Assembly (NCBI RefSeq): GCF_030817075.1
Contig: NZ_JAUSYU010000001.1
Location: forward strand, 992,001 to 1,056,000
Direction of reading: 5' to 3'
Length of the DNA: 64,000 bases
From: Arthrobacter sp. V1I9
Lineage (GTDB): Bacteria > Actinomycetota > Actinomycetes > Actinomycetales > Micrococcaceae
The translations under genes and the position numbers were made by a program. The notes beneath the pieces were generated by a model, which saw only the letters and a program-made list of their open reading frames with translations, ran no database searches and was not told the DNA's origin. Shown here piece by piece: positions 1-8,817 of the stretch. Within the stretch, counting starts at the first letter, position 1. The number at the start of each line of letters is the position of its first letter.

Positions 1-1
1 G

Positions 2-313
2 CAGTTCGGTGCAGTGCTGGGCAGCGCCGCAATCGCCGTGCTGATCCAGTCCCGGCTCGCAGCCGAACTTCCCACGGGCGGACCCGGCGGGGCTGCCGGC
101 GAGGGAATGGCTTTGTCCGGCAGTTTGCCGGGGGCCCTCCACAGCGGCTTCTCGACGGCGATGGGGCAGTCCATCCTGCTGCCCGCCGGGGTAGTACTGG
201 TCGGGGCCGCCGTGGCACTTTTCTTTGCGAAGCCCCAGCCGGTTCAGGGCTGGGGCGGCAGCGGGGCCGTCCCTTCAGCCAAGGTGGACGCTGGTCTGGA
301 TTCCCCCGGCTGA
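2..313 (+). CDS. MFS transporter, DHA2-like, C-terminal fragment
   Basis: The reading frame is open from the left edge and ends at 313, so only about 103 C-terminal residues are visible. They begin QFGAVLGSAAIAVLI, which resembles the last transmembrane helices of DHA2 (14-helix, EmrB/QacA-like) drug-proton antiporters, and a second hydrophobic segment (ILLPAGVVLVGAAVALFFA) sits near the end, followed by a short polar tail. The true start lies outside the window. The gene runs tail to tail into the acetyltransferase at 275-991 with a 39-bp overlap of the two 3' ends. Substrate cannot be told from this fragment. Confidence 0.7.
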   Translation, partial: QFGAVLGSAAIAVLIQSRLAAELPTGGPGGAAGEGMALSGSLPGALHSGFSTAMGQSILLPAGVVLVGAAVALFFAKPQPVQGWGGSGAVPSAKVDAGLDSPG

Positions 314-991
314 CAGGCCGAGCTTCCGGGCCAGTGCCAGGGATCCGGTGTTGCTGACATCTGTCCGCCACTGCAGTGTGAGCCCTGCGGACAGCGCCTC
401 GTGGGCCGCGATGGACGCAGCGAGTGAACCCAGGCCCCGGCGCCGCCACTCCGGATCCACCAGGACACCCAGGTGCGCCAGCAGGCCCACCCACTCTGAG
501 TAGGCCCCGCAGGCCAGGGGTACGCGGCGGCCGTCAACCTCATGCACGATGGTGTAGCGGTTTTCGAGGTCAGAGAGGCCAACCTCATTGACGTCATCCG
601 GCGGGCAGCGGCCCTCCAATTCGATGGCCTCCGGGTTGCCGTGCGAAATGGTCATCTCTTCCGATGGCTGCTTCAGGGGCAGATCGTCGGCGAAGAACAA
701 CGCGGCAGCACCCAGGCCATGGCCGCCGTGGGACCGGGTCAGCGTCAGGAGCGTGACGTGCTGGGCCATCTCCTCATCCGGAATGCCCGCAGCGGCGTCA
801 ATGACCCACTGCGGACCCACGAGTGCCGAACTTCCAAAGAGCCGCACGAACTCCACGGTCCGCGCCGATTCGTCCGCCCGGACGATCCGTTCGCCGGAGG
901 CCAGGGCAGTTCCGAAGGCGTCGTCGTCGAGTCCCAGGCGCCGGGCCCAGGCAAGCTGGATGATGGCGGCAGAACCGGGGTCAAGTGTCAT
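275..991 (-). CDS. GNAT family N-acetyltransferase
   Basis: A 238-residue protein whose C-terminal half carries the acetyl-CoA-binding signature of the GNAT fold: VDPEWRRRGLGS (R/Q-x-x-G-x-G/A type loop), followed by a helix and a conserved NTGSLALARKLG segment typical of motif B. The N-terminal half (about residues 1-120) is less conserved and probably forms the acceptor-substrate side. GNAT enzymes move an acetyl group from acetyl-CoA to an amine; the acceptor here is unknown. The gene is transcribed toward the transporter fragment and stands alone, 63 bp downstream of pfkA in the same direction. Confidence 0.75.
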   Translation of the reverse strand: MTLDPGSAAIIQLAWARRLGLDDDAFGTALASGERIVRADESARTVEFVRLFGSSALVGPQWVIDAAAGIPDEEMAQHVTLLTLTRSHGGHGLGAAALFFADDLPLKQPSEEMTISHGNPEAIELEGRCPPDDVNEVGLSDLENRYTIVHEVDGRRVPLACGAYSEWVGLLAHLGVLVDPEWRRRGLGSLAASIAAHEALSAGLTLQWRTDVSNTGSLALARKLGLSAGGIQTSVHLG

Positions 992-1054
992 GCTCCCAGC
1001 CTAGGGCGGGCAGGGAGCCCAGCCGAACAGGACACCTTGGCTGTGCGAAACACC

Positions 1055-2080
<1,026 letters not shown>

Positions 2081-2141
2081 GTCTCTGGCTCAAATCCTGG
2101 GAGAAGGTATACAGGCAGAGCGCCACGCTGAGCTCACATAG

Positions 2142-2172
2142 AGTCTAGTGCGGGGTGTGCGGTACGACACAA
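2142..2172 (-). promoter_or_regulatory. candidate pfkA promoter
   Basis: On the minus strand a TAGACT -10-like hexamer (2147 down to 2142) is preceded by TTGTGT (2172 to 2167) with a 19-bp spacer. It would start transcription near 2135, about 55 bases before the pfkA ATG. The same -10 hexamer recurs before other genes in this window; the -35 match and spacing are mediocre. Confidence 0.35.
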
Positions 2173-2218
2173 ACTGGTTACATAAGGTCCCGCCGGGGGA
2201 CCGGGCCGCAACGCAAGA

Positions 2219-2250
2219 AAGCCCCCGCTCCAACAGGGAGCGGGGGCCTT
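2219..2250 (-). terminator. Rho-independent terminator after the PspC cluster
   Basis: A perfect 10-bp stem (gcccccgctc at 2221-2230 with gagcgggggc at 2238-2247, 7-base loop) is followed on the minus strand by GCTTTCTT. It lies 13 bases past the stop codon of the small PspC gene, so it ends the minus-strand transcript. Confidence 0.8.
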
Positions 2251-2262
2251 CTGCTGAAAGTC

Positions 2263-2520
2263 TCAGGGGCGGTCGATGGACCGACGGTCAAGGAACGTCT
2301 GGAGCGGGATGACGTTCCGCTGGTCCGGCAGGACCACCCAGGCCAGGAGGTAGAAAATGACGGCCGGGCCGGGCAGCAGGCAGAAGAGGAGGAAAGCGAT
2401 GCGGACAAAGGCCACATCCACGTTCAGCTTCGCTGCGATACCTCCCAGCACCCCTCCGAGCCAGCGCTCCGGTCCGCGTTTCAGGCCAAGGCCCCTGACG
2501 ATGCTGAAAAACTTGTCCAT
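2263..2520 (-). CDS. small PspC-domain protein
   Basis: An 85-residue protein made almost only of a PspC domain: the segment GPERWLGGVLGGIAAKLNVD is the typical RxxGGVxGGIA signature, followed by one hydrophobic helix (AFLLFCLLPGPAVIFYLLAWVVLP). PspC domains belong to phage-shock/envelope-stress proteins and anchor in the cytoplasmic membrane. It is the last gene of a three-gene minus-strand run (2804-4375, 2524-2802, this one) with gaps of only a few bases and is followed by a terminator, so the three are probably one operon. Its own role is not known; in related clusters such proteins modulate the adjacent sensor kinase. Confidence 0.8.
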   Translation of the reverse strand: MDKFFSIVRGLGLKRGPERWLGGVLGGIAAKLNVDVAFVRIAFLLFCLLPGPAVIFYLLAWVVLPDQRNVIPLQTFLDRRSIDRP

Positions 2521-2523
2521 GGT

Positions 2524-2802
2524 TCAAGACTTCCCTGTTGTCGGGCTGTTGTCACGTTTCCGGGCGGAGAGGAGGCCGCCGACCACCAGGGCCGCGCCGG
2601 CGCCGATCATCAGACCGATCAGGACGTAGGTCCCGTTGAGGGTGACGATTCCCAGCTGCGCGATGATGATCAGGGCGGCGAGGGCCAGGACAATCAGGCC
2701 CCACACCACGGTTCCCACCCGGGCCCCCGAGGGAGGGGCAGAATCAGTGCGTGCCGCCGTCGTACTTCCCGGAACGTACGGGTCCGGAGTTTGGCTGCTC
2801 AT
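2524..2802 (-). CDS. small two-helix membrane protein
   Basis: A 92-residue protein with a polar Pro/Ser/Thr-rich N-terminus (about residues 1-27), two hydrophobic segments (roughly VVWGLIVLALAALIIIAQLGI and VLIGLMIGAGAALVVGGLL) and a short basic tail (ARKRD). I do not recognise a named family. It sits between two PspC-domain genes, one base after the upstream gene's stop and 3 bases before the next, so it is almost certainly cotranscribed and likely part of the same envelope-stress module. Confidence 0.65.
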   Translation of the reverse strand: MSSQTPDPYVPGSTTAARTDSAPPSGARVGTVVWGLIVLALAALIIIAQLGIVTLNGTYVLIGLMIGAGAALVVGGLLSARKRDNSPTTGKS

Positions 2803-2803
2803 G

Positions 2804-4375
2804 TCAGTTACCTTCCTTGATGGTGACGTTGCTGACGGTGCCGTCGATCTGGATCACCAGGTGGCTGCCGGGCTTGTCGGTGTTGTAGCTGCTTTCCCGC
2901 GTGGTGGTTCCGCCGCGCTGGCTTCCGCCTTCGGTCAGGTTGCCGAGGGTCATGTCGGCCCGGATGTCCACGGGCACGGTGTCGGGAATTACCACCGTGA
3001 CGTTGCTCGCCGTAAAGTCCAGCGGGACCACGACGTCGGACTGTAGCGGGGTGGCAAGGGCGAGTTCGGTGAGGTCAACGGTGCCGCGGCCTGCCGTGAT
3101 GTTCAGTCCGTCGCTGGCCTGCCCGATGCTCGTGGGCGTCCAGTCAACCTGCTGGAAGCGGACCCGGTCGCCGTTGTTGCCCACCACGTTGAAGATTCCG
3201 CCGATGATCAGGGCAGCCACCGCGAAGAACGACAGGATGCCGGCGGTCCTGCCGCGCAGGCCCAGGATGAGGATCCCGAGGCCCAGGACGGCTGCTGCGC
3301 TGGCCCAGGCGATGGCGTTGGTGGAGTCGCCGAGGTCAATGATGTTCGTGACATCCAGCGCTTTCAGTCCCGCGCCCACCAGCAGGGCGCTGCCGGCAGC
3401 GATCGCGACGGCGGGGGTGCCGGGGCCCGCCGGGCGAACCTTGGGTGCAGGCGGGGGACCCTGCGGCTGGCGGGTGCCGCCGGCACCGCCGTTGTTCCAT
3501 CCGCCGCCGGACCCGGCGCCTCCGTAGGGGCTGCCGGTGAAAGGACCTGTGCCCGCAACGTCCGAGTAGGGGGGAGTGGTTCCAGCGGTAGCCGCTGCCG
3601 AGTAGGCGTTGGTGCCAGGGTAGGCCGTGCTGCCGGGGTAGGAGGCCATGCCTGGCCCTGCCGCGCTGGCCGGTGTTCCAACCGCTGCCTTGTTCCGCTG
3701 CGCGAGGTAGTAGATCAGGTAGATGGCGCCGCCAACCCAGAAGACGGTCCAGAGGAAGGCACCGAAGCCGCGGTCGCCCCAGCCCCAGAATCCGCCGCCC
3801 AGCCCGCTGAAGCCAAGGATGACCGCAATCAGGGAACCGGTCATGCCGCCGGTCCACCTGCCGGCCCCCGCCTCCTGGACATGGATCCTTCCGTCGGGCT
3901 CGGGCAGGAACGCCCACGCCAGGCCGTAGGCAAGCACACCGATGCCCGCGAAGAGGGTGAGGACGATGAAGACGCCGCGGACGATCAGCGGGTCAATGCC
4001 CAGGCGCTGGGCGATCCCGCTGGAGACACCGCCGATCCAGCGGTCCTGGCCTCGCGTGATTCCGTGGCTGCGGATCCATCCGAAGAAGTCAGTCTGTTGA
4101 CTGGGCATTTCCGTGTAGGCGTAGCTGCCGGTGCTCTGGCTTGAGGTGCCTTGGCTTGAGTAGGGTCCGGCCGACGGCCCGGCGGTGGGCCCGCCGGAGC
4201 TGTCCTGCGCCGCGTAGTCCTGGGTGGAGTCCTGTGTGGATTCCGGCTCCGGGTTCTGGTCCGACGCCGATGGGGAAGCAGGCGGCAGCAGGGGCTCCGT
4301 GAGGTGTTCGTTTTCCCGCTTGGGGAGGGGCTCCGTTGGCTGGCCGTCATCAGGGGTGGGGGTTTGCGAGTTCAT
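2804..4375 (-). CDS. PspC-domain membrane protein with LiaF-like C-terminus
   Basis: A 523-residue protein. Residues 1-95 are polar and rich in Pro, Ser, Gln and Thr. A PspC domain follows (GQDRWIGGVSSGIAQRLG plus a hydrophobic helix). More membrane helices come next, then a Gly/Pro/Tyr-rich linker, further helices (SALLVGAGL, AAAVLGLGILILGL, FFAVAALIIGGIFNVVG), and a C-terminal domain of about 120 residues with alternating beta-like stretches (VVVPLDFTASNVTVVIP, VPVDIRADMTLGNLTEG). That end resembles the LiaF/cell-wall-antibiotic-response or DUF4097-like domains. It is divergent from the sensor kinase at 4500, which has the same PspC domain, suggesting that it senses or relays envelope stress to that kinase. 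Confidence 0.75.
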   Translation of the reverse strand: MNSQTPTPDDGQPTEPLPKRENEHLTEPLLPPASPSASDQNPEPESTQDSTQDYAAQDSSGGPTAGPSAGPYSSQGTSSQSTGSYAYTEMPSQQTDFFGWIRSHGITRGQDRWIGGVSSGIAQRLGIDPLIVRGVFIVLTLFAGIGVLAYGLAWAFLPEPDGRIHVQEAGAGRWTGGMTGSLIAVILGFSGLGGGFWGWGDRGFGAFLWTVFWVGGAIYLIYYLAQRNKAAVGTPASAAGPGMASYPGSTAYPGTNAYSAAATAGTTPPYSDVAGTGPFTGSPYGGAGSGGGWNNGGAGGTRQPQGPPPAPKVRPAGPGTPAVAIAAGSALLVGAGLKALDVTNIIDLGDSTNAIAWASAAAVLGLGILILGLRGRTAGILSFFAVAALIIGGIFNVVGNNGDRVRFQQVDWTPTSIGQASDGLNITAGRGTVDLTELALATPLQSDVVVPLDFTASNVTVVIPDTVPVDIRADMTLGNLTEGGSQRGGTTTRESSYNTDKPGSHLVIQIDGTVSNVTIKEGN

Positions 4376-4499
4376 ACCTCGATCCTTCCGCCCACGGCGG
4401 TTTGGCTCTATTGGGGGACACCCTGAACGGTCCCTGACCGGCCCCCGGTTCCGGCCGGAATACGGTCCGGGCTACCCTGATCCGTGCTTGGATTGATCC

Positions 4500-5942
4500 A
4501 TGACAACCGTCCCCGTCCGCCCCCCGCTGGTCCGCCGCAGCGACCGCTTCCTCGCGGGTGTGTGCTCCGGCCTAGCCATCCATCTTGGTTGGCCGGTTAA
4601 GAACGTGCGGGTTGCGATGGTCCTGGCCTCGCTGGCCGGCGGGGCCGGCGTCGTTTTCTATGCCTGGCTGTGGATCATGGTGCCAACCGCGGACGAAAGC
4701 GCCCGCCGGCAGGCGCGCCGCCCGGCGTCGCCCATTGCCCCAACTGTGAGCCGCGAGCCCGTGCCCGCCTCCGTTCCCCGGGGAATGGCACCGGCCGGAA
4801 TTGGACCGTCCTTGCGTAGCCCTGGAGCGGTGCCGCCCGGAATGGCCGACGGCGGCCGTGGCGCGTCCGCCGACCCTCCCGGTGCCCGTGGTTACCTATC
4901 GGGCGGGCCGGCTCCCGGACATGCCTCGGAGGCTGGCCGGCCGCCCTTGTTCAGGTTCCGTGAGATGCGGTACGGCAAGGAGATCCTGCTGGGCGTCGGG
5001 CTGCTCCTGGTGGCGGGCATCCTCGTCGCCCAGCTCCTGGGCGTGGACGTTCCGCTGGGCACCCTGATACCGGCGGCTGCAGTTCTCGGCGGCGCCTCAA
5101 TTGCCTGGATGCAGCTGGATGAGACCCGGCGGGCCGGGCTGGTGGACAAGACCAAAGCGGACCAGGCCGGGGGTTGGGCCAGGCTAGCGGCAGGCCTGGC
5201 GCTGGTGGTGGCGGGCGTTCTCGTGATGGTGTCCGGATCGGGTTCGTGGGAACAGACCTGGCTGGCGCTGCTGGCTTCCGTGGCTGTCCTCGGCGGGGTG
5301 GTGCTGGTCCTGCTTCCATGGGCGCTGAAATTCTGGCGGGACCTGGAAGCGGAGCGGGCCGGCAGGATCCGGGAAACCGAGCGGGCCGAGATTGCAGCCC
5401 ACCTGCACGACTCCGTGCTCCAGACGCTGGCACTTATCCAGCGCCGCGCCGCCAATGAGCACGACGTCGTCCGGCTGGCCCGCGCGCAGGAGCGGGAGTT
5501 GCGGGGCTGGCTGTTCGAGGACCCGGGCAAGGACGCCGGGCAGCTGTCGGACCGGATCAAGGCCGCAGCTGCCGAAGTGGAAGACCTGTTAGGCAACGCG
5601 GTCGAGGTGGTCAGTGTGGGAGACACCGCCGTTAGCGAGGGGCATGAGGCGTTGATCCAGGCCAGCCGCGAGGCCATGCTGAACGCTTCCCGCCACGGCG
5701 GCGGGACCGTCTCGGTCTACCTGGAGGCATCCGACGGCCGCGCCGAGGTCTTCATCAAGGACCGGGGCCCCGGCTTCGATCTGCAGGACGTGCCGGAGGA
5801 CAGGCTCGGCGTCCGGGAGTCCATCATCGGCCGGATGAACCGCCACGGCGGCACGGCCACCATCGCCAGCACCAGTGAAGGCACGGAGGTGCGGCTGGGC
5901 TTCCCTGCCGCCCCGCAGGACAGCACGGAAGGCAAACCATGA
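4500..5942 (+). CDS. PspC-fused sensor histidine kinase
   Basis: A 480-residue membrane kinase. An N-terminal PspC domain (RRSDRFLAGVCSGLAIHLGW then a helix to about residue 62) is joined by a Pro/Gly-rich linker to four further hydrophobic segments (about 161-275). The kinase core follows: HisKA_3-type dimerisation motif ERAEIAAHLHDSVLQTL with His303 as expected phosphoacceptor, then an HATPase domain with the N-box NASRHGGG and the G-box DRGPGFD. NarL-family kinases of this build phosphorylate LuxR-type regulators, and one overlaps its 3' end by 4 bp (ATGA). The divergent PspC cluster at 2263-4375 suggests that it monitors membrane or cell-wall stress; the signal is not known. Confidence 0.88.
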   Translation: MTTVPVRPPLVRRSDRFLAGVCSGLAIHLGWPVKNVRVAMVLASLAGGAGVVFYAWLWIMVPTADESARRQARRPASPIAPTVSREPVPASVPRGMAPAGIGPSLRSPGAVPPGMADGGRGASADPPGARGYLSGGPAPGHASEAGRPPLFRFREMRYGKEILLGVGLLLVAGILVAQLLGVDVPLGTLIPAAAVLGGASIAWMQLDETRRAGLVDKTKADQAGGWARLAAGLALVVAGVLVMVSGSGSWEQTWLALLASVAVLGGVVLVLLPWALKFWRDLEAERAGRIRETERAEIAAHLHDSVLQTLALIQRRAANEHDVVRLARAQERELRGWLFEDPGKDAGQLSDRIKAAAAEVEDLLGNAVEVVSVGDTAVSEGHEALIQASREAMLNASRHGGGTVSVYLEASDGRAEVFIKDRGPGFDLQDVPEDRLGVRESIIGRMNRHGGTATIASTSEGTEVRLGFPAAPQDSTEGKP

Positions 5943-6628
5943 ATACAACGCAGGGACCCGGTACAGGACCCGTCCGGACCGCCAGGTCAGCAAGGGTGGT
6001 CATTGTGGACGACCACGCCATCTTCCGCTCAGGCCTGAAGGCCGACCTCGACCCCAGCATCCGCGTGGTGGGGGAGGCAGCGACGGTGGAGCAGGCCATT
6101 GCCGTCATTGGGCAGGAGCGCCCGGACGTGGTGCTGCTGGACGTCCACCTGCCCGGCGGCCTCGGCGGCGGGGGCCGCGAAGTCATTGCCGGTTCCGCTG
6201 CCCTGTTGTCCACCACCAAATTCCTCGCCCTCAGCGTTTCCGACGCGGCCGAGGACGTTGTGGCGGTGATCCGCGCTGGAGCGCGCGGTTACGTCACCAA
6301 AACCATCTCGGGGGCGGAAATCACCGATGCCGTGTACCGGGTTGCCGGCGGGGACGCCGTCTTCTCGCCGCGGCTTGCCGGTTTTGTCCTGGACGCCTTT
6401 GGCACAGCCCCCGCGGACATTGCGGACGACGAACTGGACAAACTTTCCGCCCGGGAGCTGGAGGTCATGCGCCTGATCGCCCGCGGCTACAGCTACAAGG
6501 AAGTGGCAAAGGAGCTCTTCATCAGCATCAAGACGGTGGAAACCCACGTGTCCGCCGTGCTCCGCAAGCTGCAGCTCTCCAGCCGGCACGAACTGACCAA
6601 GTGGGCCGCCGAGCGCCGCCTCCTCTAA
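5939..6628 (+). CDS. LuxR/NarL-type response regulator
   Basis: A 229-residue two-domain regulator. The receiver has acidic D24-D25, the phosphoacceptor D68 in VVLLDVHLPGG and the YVTK lysine. The C-terminal helix-turn-helix carries the LuxR signature LSARELEVMRLIARGYSYKE followed by IKTVETHVSAVLRKL. Its start codon overlaps the stop of the PspC-fused kinase (ATGA), so the two are translationally coupled and form one two-component system. Likely targets are its own operon and the divergent PspC genes, by analogy with LiaSR-type systems. The stop codon is followed after 4 bases by the mirrored repeat element. Confidence 0.9.
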   Translation: MNTTQGPGTGPVRTARSARVVIVDDHAIFRSGLKADLDPSIRVVGEAATVEQAIAVIGQERPDVVLLDVHLPGGLGGGGREVIAGSAALLSTTKFLALSVSDAAEDVVAVIRAGARGYVTKTISGAEITDAVYRVAGGDAVFSPRLAGFVLDAFGTAPADIADDELDKLSARELEVMRLIARGYSYKEVAKELFISIKTVETHVSAVLRKLQLSSRHELTKWAAERRLL

Positions 6629-6632
6629 CCCA

Positions 6633-6766
6633 ACGCTCTCTCACTTAACGCGCGTTTTTCCCCAACGCTCTATCACTTGATGCGGATTAACCCGGAACGC
6701 TCTCTCACTCTCCCTGAAGAAAGTGATAGAGCGTTCGGGTTTTTCCTGCAGGAAGTGAGAGAGCGT
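6633..6766. repeat. mirrored 32-bp-period repeat element, copy 1
   Basis: The 14-base core ACGCTCTCTCACTT or a one-base variant starts at 6633, 6665 and 6697, exactly 32 bp apart. After a 10-base centre (6711-6720) the inverse core AAGTGATAGAGCGT or AAGTGAGAGAGCGT starts at 6721 and 6753, again 32 bp apart. The two innermost copies can form a hairpin. The 18-base linkers are only loosely alike. The element fills the space between two convergent genes, from 4 bases after one stop to 2 bases before the other. The same unit recurs at 37038-37234. Confidence 0.9.
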
Positions 6767-6768
6767 GC

Positions 6769-7986
6769 TTACTGGGCCTTCCCGAGGAAGTCCTGCAGCC
6801 GCTGGACGCCGGTGGCCAGGTCCTCGTCGCCAAGCGCGTACGAAAGGCGCAGGTAGCCTGAGGGCCCGAAAGCCTCGCCCGGAACCACTGCCACCTCAAC
6901 CTCGTCCAGGATCAGGGCTGCGAGTTCGGCGGAGGTCTGCGGCGTGGCGGTGCCGGACGCCGTCGGGAATTCCTTGCCCAGCAGCGCGCGAACGTCCGCA
7001 TAGACGTAGAAGGCGCCCTTCGGCGTCGGGCATTCCACACCTTCAATGGCGTTGAGGCCGGCGACGATGGCCTTGCGGCGCCGGTTGAACGCGACTTTCA
7101 TCTCGTCCACGGCAGTCAGCGGCCCGGACACGGCGGCGAGGGCGGCCATCTGGGGGATGTTGGAGACGTTGGACGTGGCGTGGGACTGCAAGTTCGTGGC
7201 GGCCTTGATGACGTCGGCCGGGCCGATCATCCAGCCCACGCGCCAGCCGGTCATGGCATAGGTCTTGGCCACCCCGTTGAGGATGACAACCTTGTCGCCC
7301 AATTCGGGGGCTGCGGTAGCGATCGAGGTGAAGGGAACGCCGTCGTAGGTCAGGTGCTCGTAGATTTCATCGGTGACGACCCACAGGCCCTTGGCAGCGG
7401 CCCACTTGCCGATTTCCGCCACCTTCTCGGGTGAGTAGACGGATCCGGTGGGGTTCGACGGCGAGACGAACAGCAGGATCTTCGTCCTGTCAGTAACGGC
7501 TGCCTCGAGCTGCTCCACAGTCACCAGGTAGTCCTGCTCCGGGCCGGCAAACACCTCCACCGGCACGCCGCCGGCGAGGCGGATGGCCTCAGGATAGGTG
7601 GTCCAGAACGGGGTGGGAACTATAACTTCGTCGCCCGGATCAACCAAGGTGGCGAAGGTGTTGTAGACCGCCTGCTTGCCGCCGTTGGTCACCAGGACCT
7701 GGGAAGCGTCGACGGCGTAGCCCGAGTCCCGCAGGGTCTTCTCCGCAATGGCCTTCTTCAGCTCGGGCAGCCCGCCGGCGGGGGAGTAGCGGTGGTACTT
7801 CGGCTGGCTGGCCGCTTCGATGGCTGCCTGGACGATGTAGTCCGGGGTGGGAAAGTCGGGTTCACCTGCACCGAAACCAATAACCGGCCGGCCTGCTGCC
7901 TTCAGCGCCTTCGCCTTGGCATCAACGGCAAGGGTTGCGGATTCGGCAATAGCGGAAATGCGCTGGGAAACGCGGGCGGCAGACAT
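6769..7986 (-). CDS. aspartate-type aminotransferase (class I/II, PLP)
   Basis: A 405-residue PLP-dependent class I aminotransferase. It opens with [21 protein letters not shown] and the [10 protein letters not shown] segment typical of the Iγ aspartate aminotransferase subgroup. Other motifs are [10 protein letters not shown] (substrate-binding asparagine), TDEIYEHL (aspartate contacting the pyridine nitrogen), [16 protein letters not shown] with the Schiff-base lysine, and a C-terminal LRLSYA arginine for the substrate carboxylate. The reaction is most likely aspartate plus 2-oxoglutarate to oxaloacetate plus glutamate, but prephenate or kynurenine activity exists in close relatives. The gene is convergent with the response regulator and divergent from the tRNA-Trp/secE region. 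Confidence 0.88.
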   Translation of the reverse strand: MSAARVSQRISAIAESATLAVDAKAKALKAAGRPVIGFGAGEPDFPTPDYIVQAAIEAASQPKYHRYSPAGGLPELKKAIAEKTLRDSGYAVDASQVLVTNGGKQAVYNTFATLVDPGDEVIVPTPFWTTYPEAIRLAGGVPVEVFAGPEQDYLVTVEQLEAAVTDRTKILLFVSPSNPTGSVYSPEKVAEIGKWAAAKGLWVVTDEIYEHLTYDGVPFTSIATAAPELGDKVVILNGVAKTYAMTGWRVGWMIGPADVIKAATNLQSHATSNVSNIPQMAALAAVSGPLTAVDEMKVAFNRRRKAIVAGLNAIEGVECPTPKGAFYVYADVRALLGKEFPTASGTATPQTSAELAALILDEVEVAVVPGEAFGPSGYLRLSYALGDEDLATGVQRLQDFLGKAQ

Positions 7987-8147
7987 GGCAGGTCCGTTCT
8001 TCGCTTGCAGCCCGGAGGCTGGAATGTGGGATTCGACGTGATCTACTCTATGCTGTTCACCGGACCCTCCGGGTTGCCCGTTTTGATTGTGACTGCCTGC
8101 CAGTCAAGGTCATCACTGGTCAGCGGGGAGGGCCGGAAACGGGCTGG

Positions 8148-8177
8148 TTCGACGAACGCGAAGTTGTTGCGTAGACT
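8148..8177 (+). promoter_or_regulatory. candidate promoter for tRNA-Trp (and secE-nusG)
   Basis: TTCGAC (8148-8153), an 18-bp spacer and TAGACT (8172-8177) lie about 87 bp before the tRNA. The hexamers and spacing resemble a housekeeping-sigma promoter, and TAGACT recurs at other promoters in this window. Confidence 0.5.
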
Positions 8178-8263
8178 GGTTCACCGGTGTTGAAAACACG
8201 GATGATGACGTGCGCCCCAGTGGAAACTGGTGGTTCATTGTCGAAGCGTGGAATTCACTCCAT

Positions 8264-8336
8264 AGGGTAGTGGCGCAATTGGTAGCGCAGCGGTCTCCAA
8301 AACCGCAGGTTGCAGGTTCGAGTCCTGTCTGCCCTG
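8264..8336 (+). tRNA. tRNA-Trp (CCA anticodon)
   Basis: A 73-base cloverleaf: acceptor AGGGTAG pairs with CTGCCCT (7 bp with one G-T), the D-loop holds AATTGGTA, the anticodon CCA is at 8297-8299 (position 34 of the tRNA), and the T arm contains GGTTCGAGTCC. The discriminator base is G at 8336; the 3' CCA is not encoded. It lies just upstream of secE, where tRNA-Trp is commonly found in bacteria. Confidence 0.96.
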
Positions 8337-8433
8337 CGCAAGCTGCCCCGGGCGAAAATCCGGGGCAAGCGCAGCAACCATGGTTCTGATCAGGGCCGGG
8401 TAATCCAACATTGCAAAGATGAGCGAGGACCAG

Positions 8434-8703
8434 GTGACCGAAACAGCTGCCAGCAGCTCCAAGGGCCGCCCAGCTAAGAAGGACGCCAAGGCAAACTTCT
8501 TCGCCCGCATTGCACTCTTCATCCGCCAGATCATCGGCGAACTGAAGAAGGTTGTTGCACCAACCCGCAAGGAACTGATCAACTACACGCTCGTGGTGCT
8601 GGTGTTCGTCGGCATCATGATGATCATCGTCAGCCTGCTGGACCTCGGTTTTGGAACCGCCGTCAGCTGGATCTTCGGCGGCAGCGTCCCCACGGACAAC
8701 TAG
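8434..8703 (+). CDS. secE: preprotein translocase subunit SecE
   Basis: An 89-residue protein (94 if the upstream ATG at 8419 is used). A polar Lys/Ala-rich N-terminus leads to the SecE signature FFARIALFIRQIIGELKKVVAPTR..., then a single transmembrane helix (YTLVVLVFVGIMMIIVSLLDLGF). SecE clamps SecY in the SecYEG channel of the cytoplasmic membrane. I prefer GTG at 8434, because GAGG sits 5 bases before it, whereas ATG 8419 has no clear ribosome-binding site. It is followed by nusG, the usual bacterial order. Confidence 0.9.
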   Translation: MTETAASSSKGRPAKKDAKANFFARIALFIRQIIGELKKVVAPTRKELINYTLVVLVFVGIMMIIVSLLDLGFGTAVSWIFGGSVPTDN

Positions 8704-8817
8704 GGCTGAACCGTCCGCAGGCCGAGTGCTCCATCCGGGAAACCGGACGGAAACACCGGTGTGCGGAATTGAGCCATTTAAATAGGCATGTTAGGCAATG
8801 AGGAAGCAGGAGACCAA

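Noticed and set aside
6769..7986. frameshift or truncation of the aminotransferase next to the repeat element
   Set aside because: The protein is full length with all catalytic motifs and its stop lies cleanly outside the repeat.
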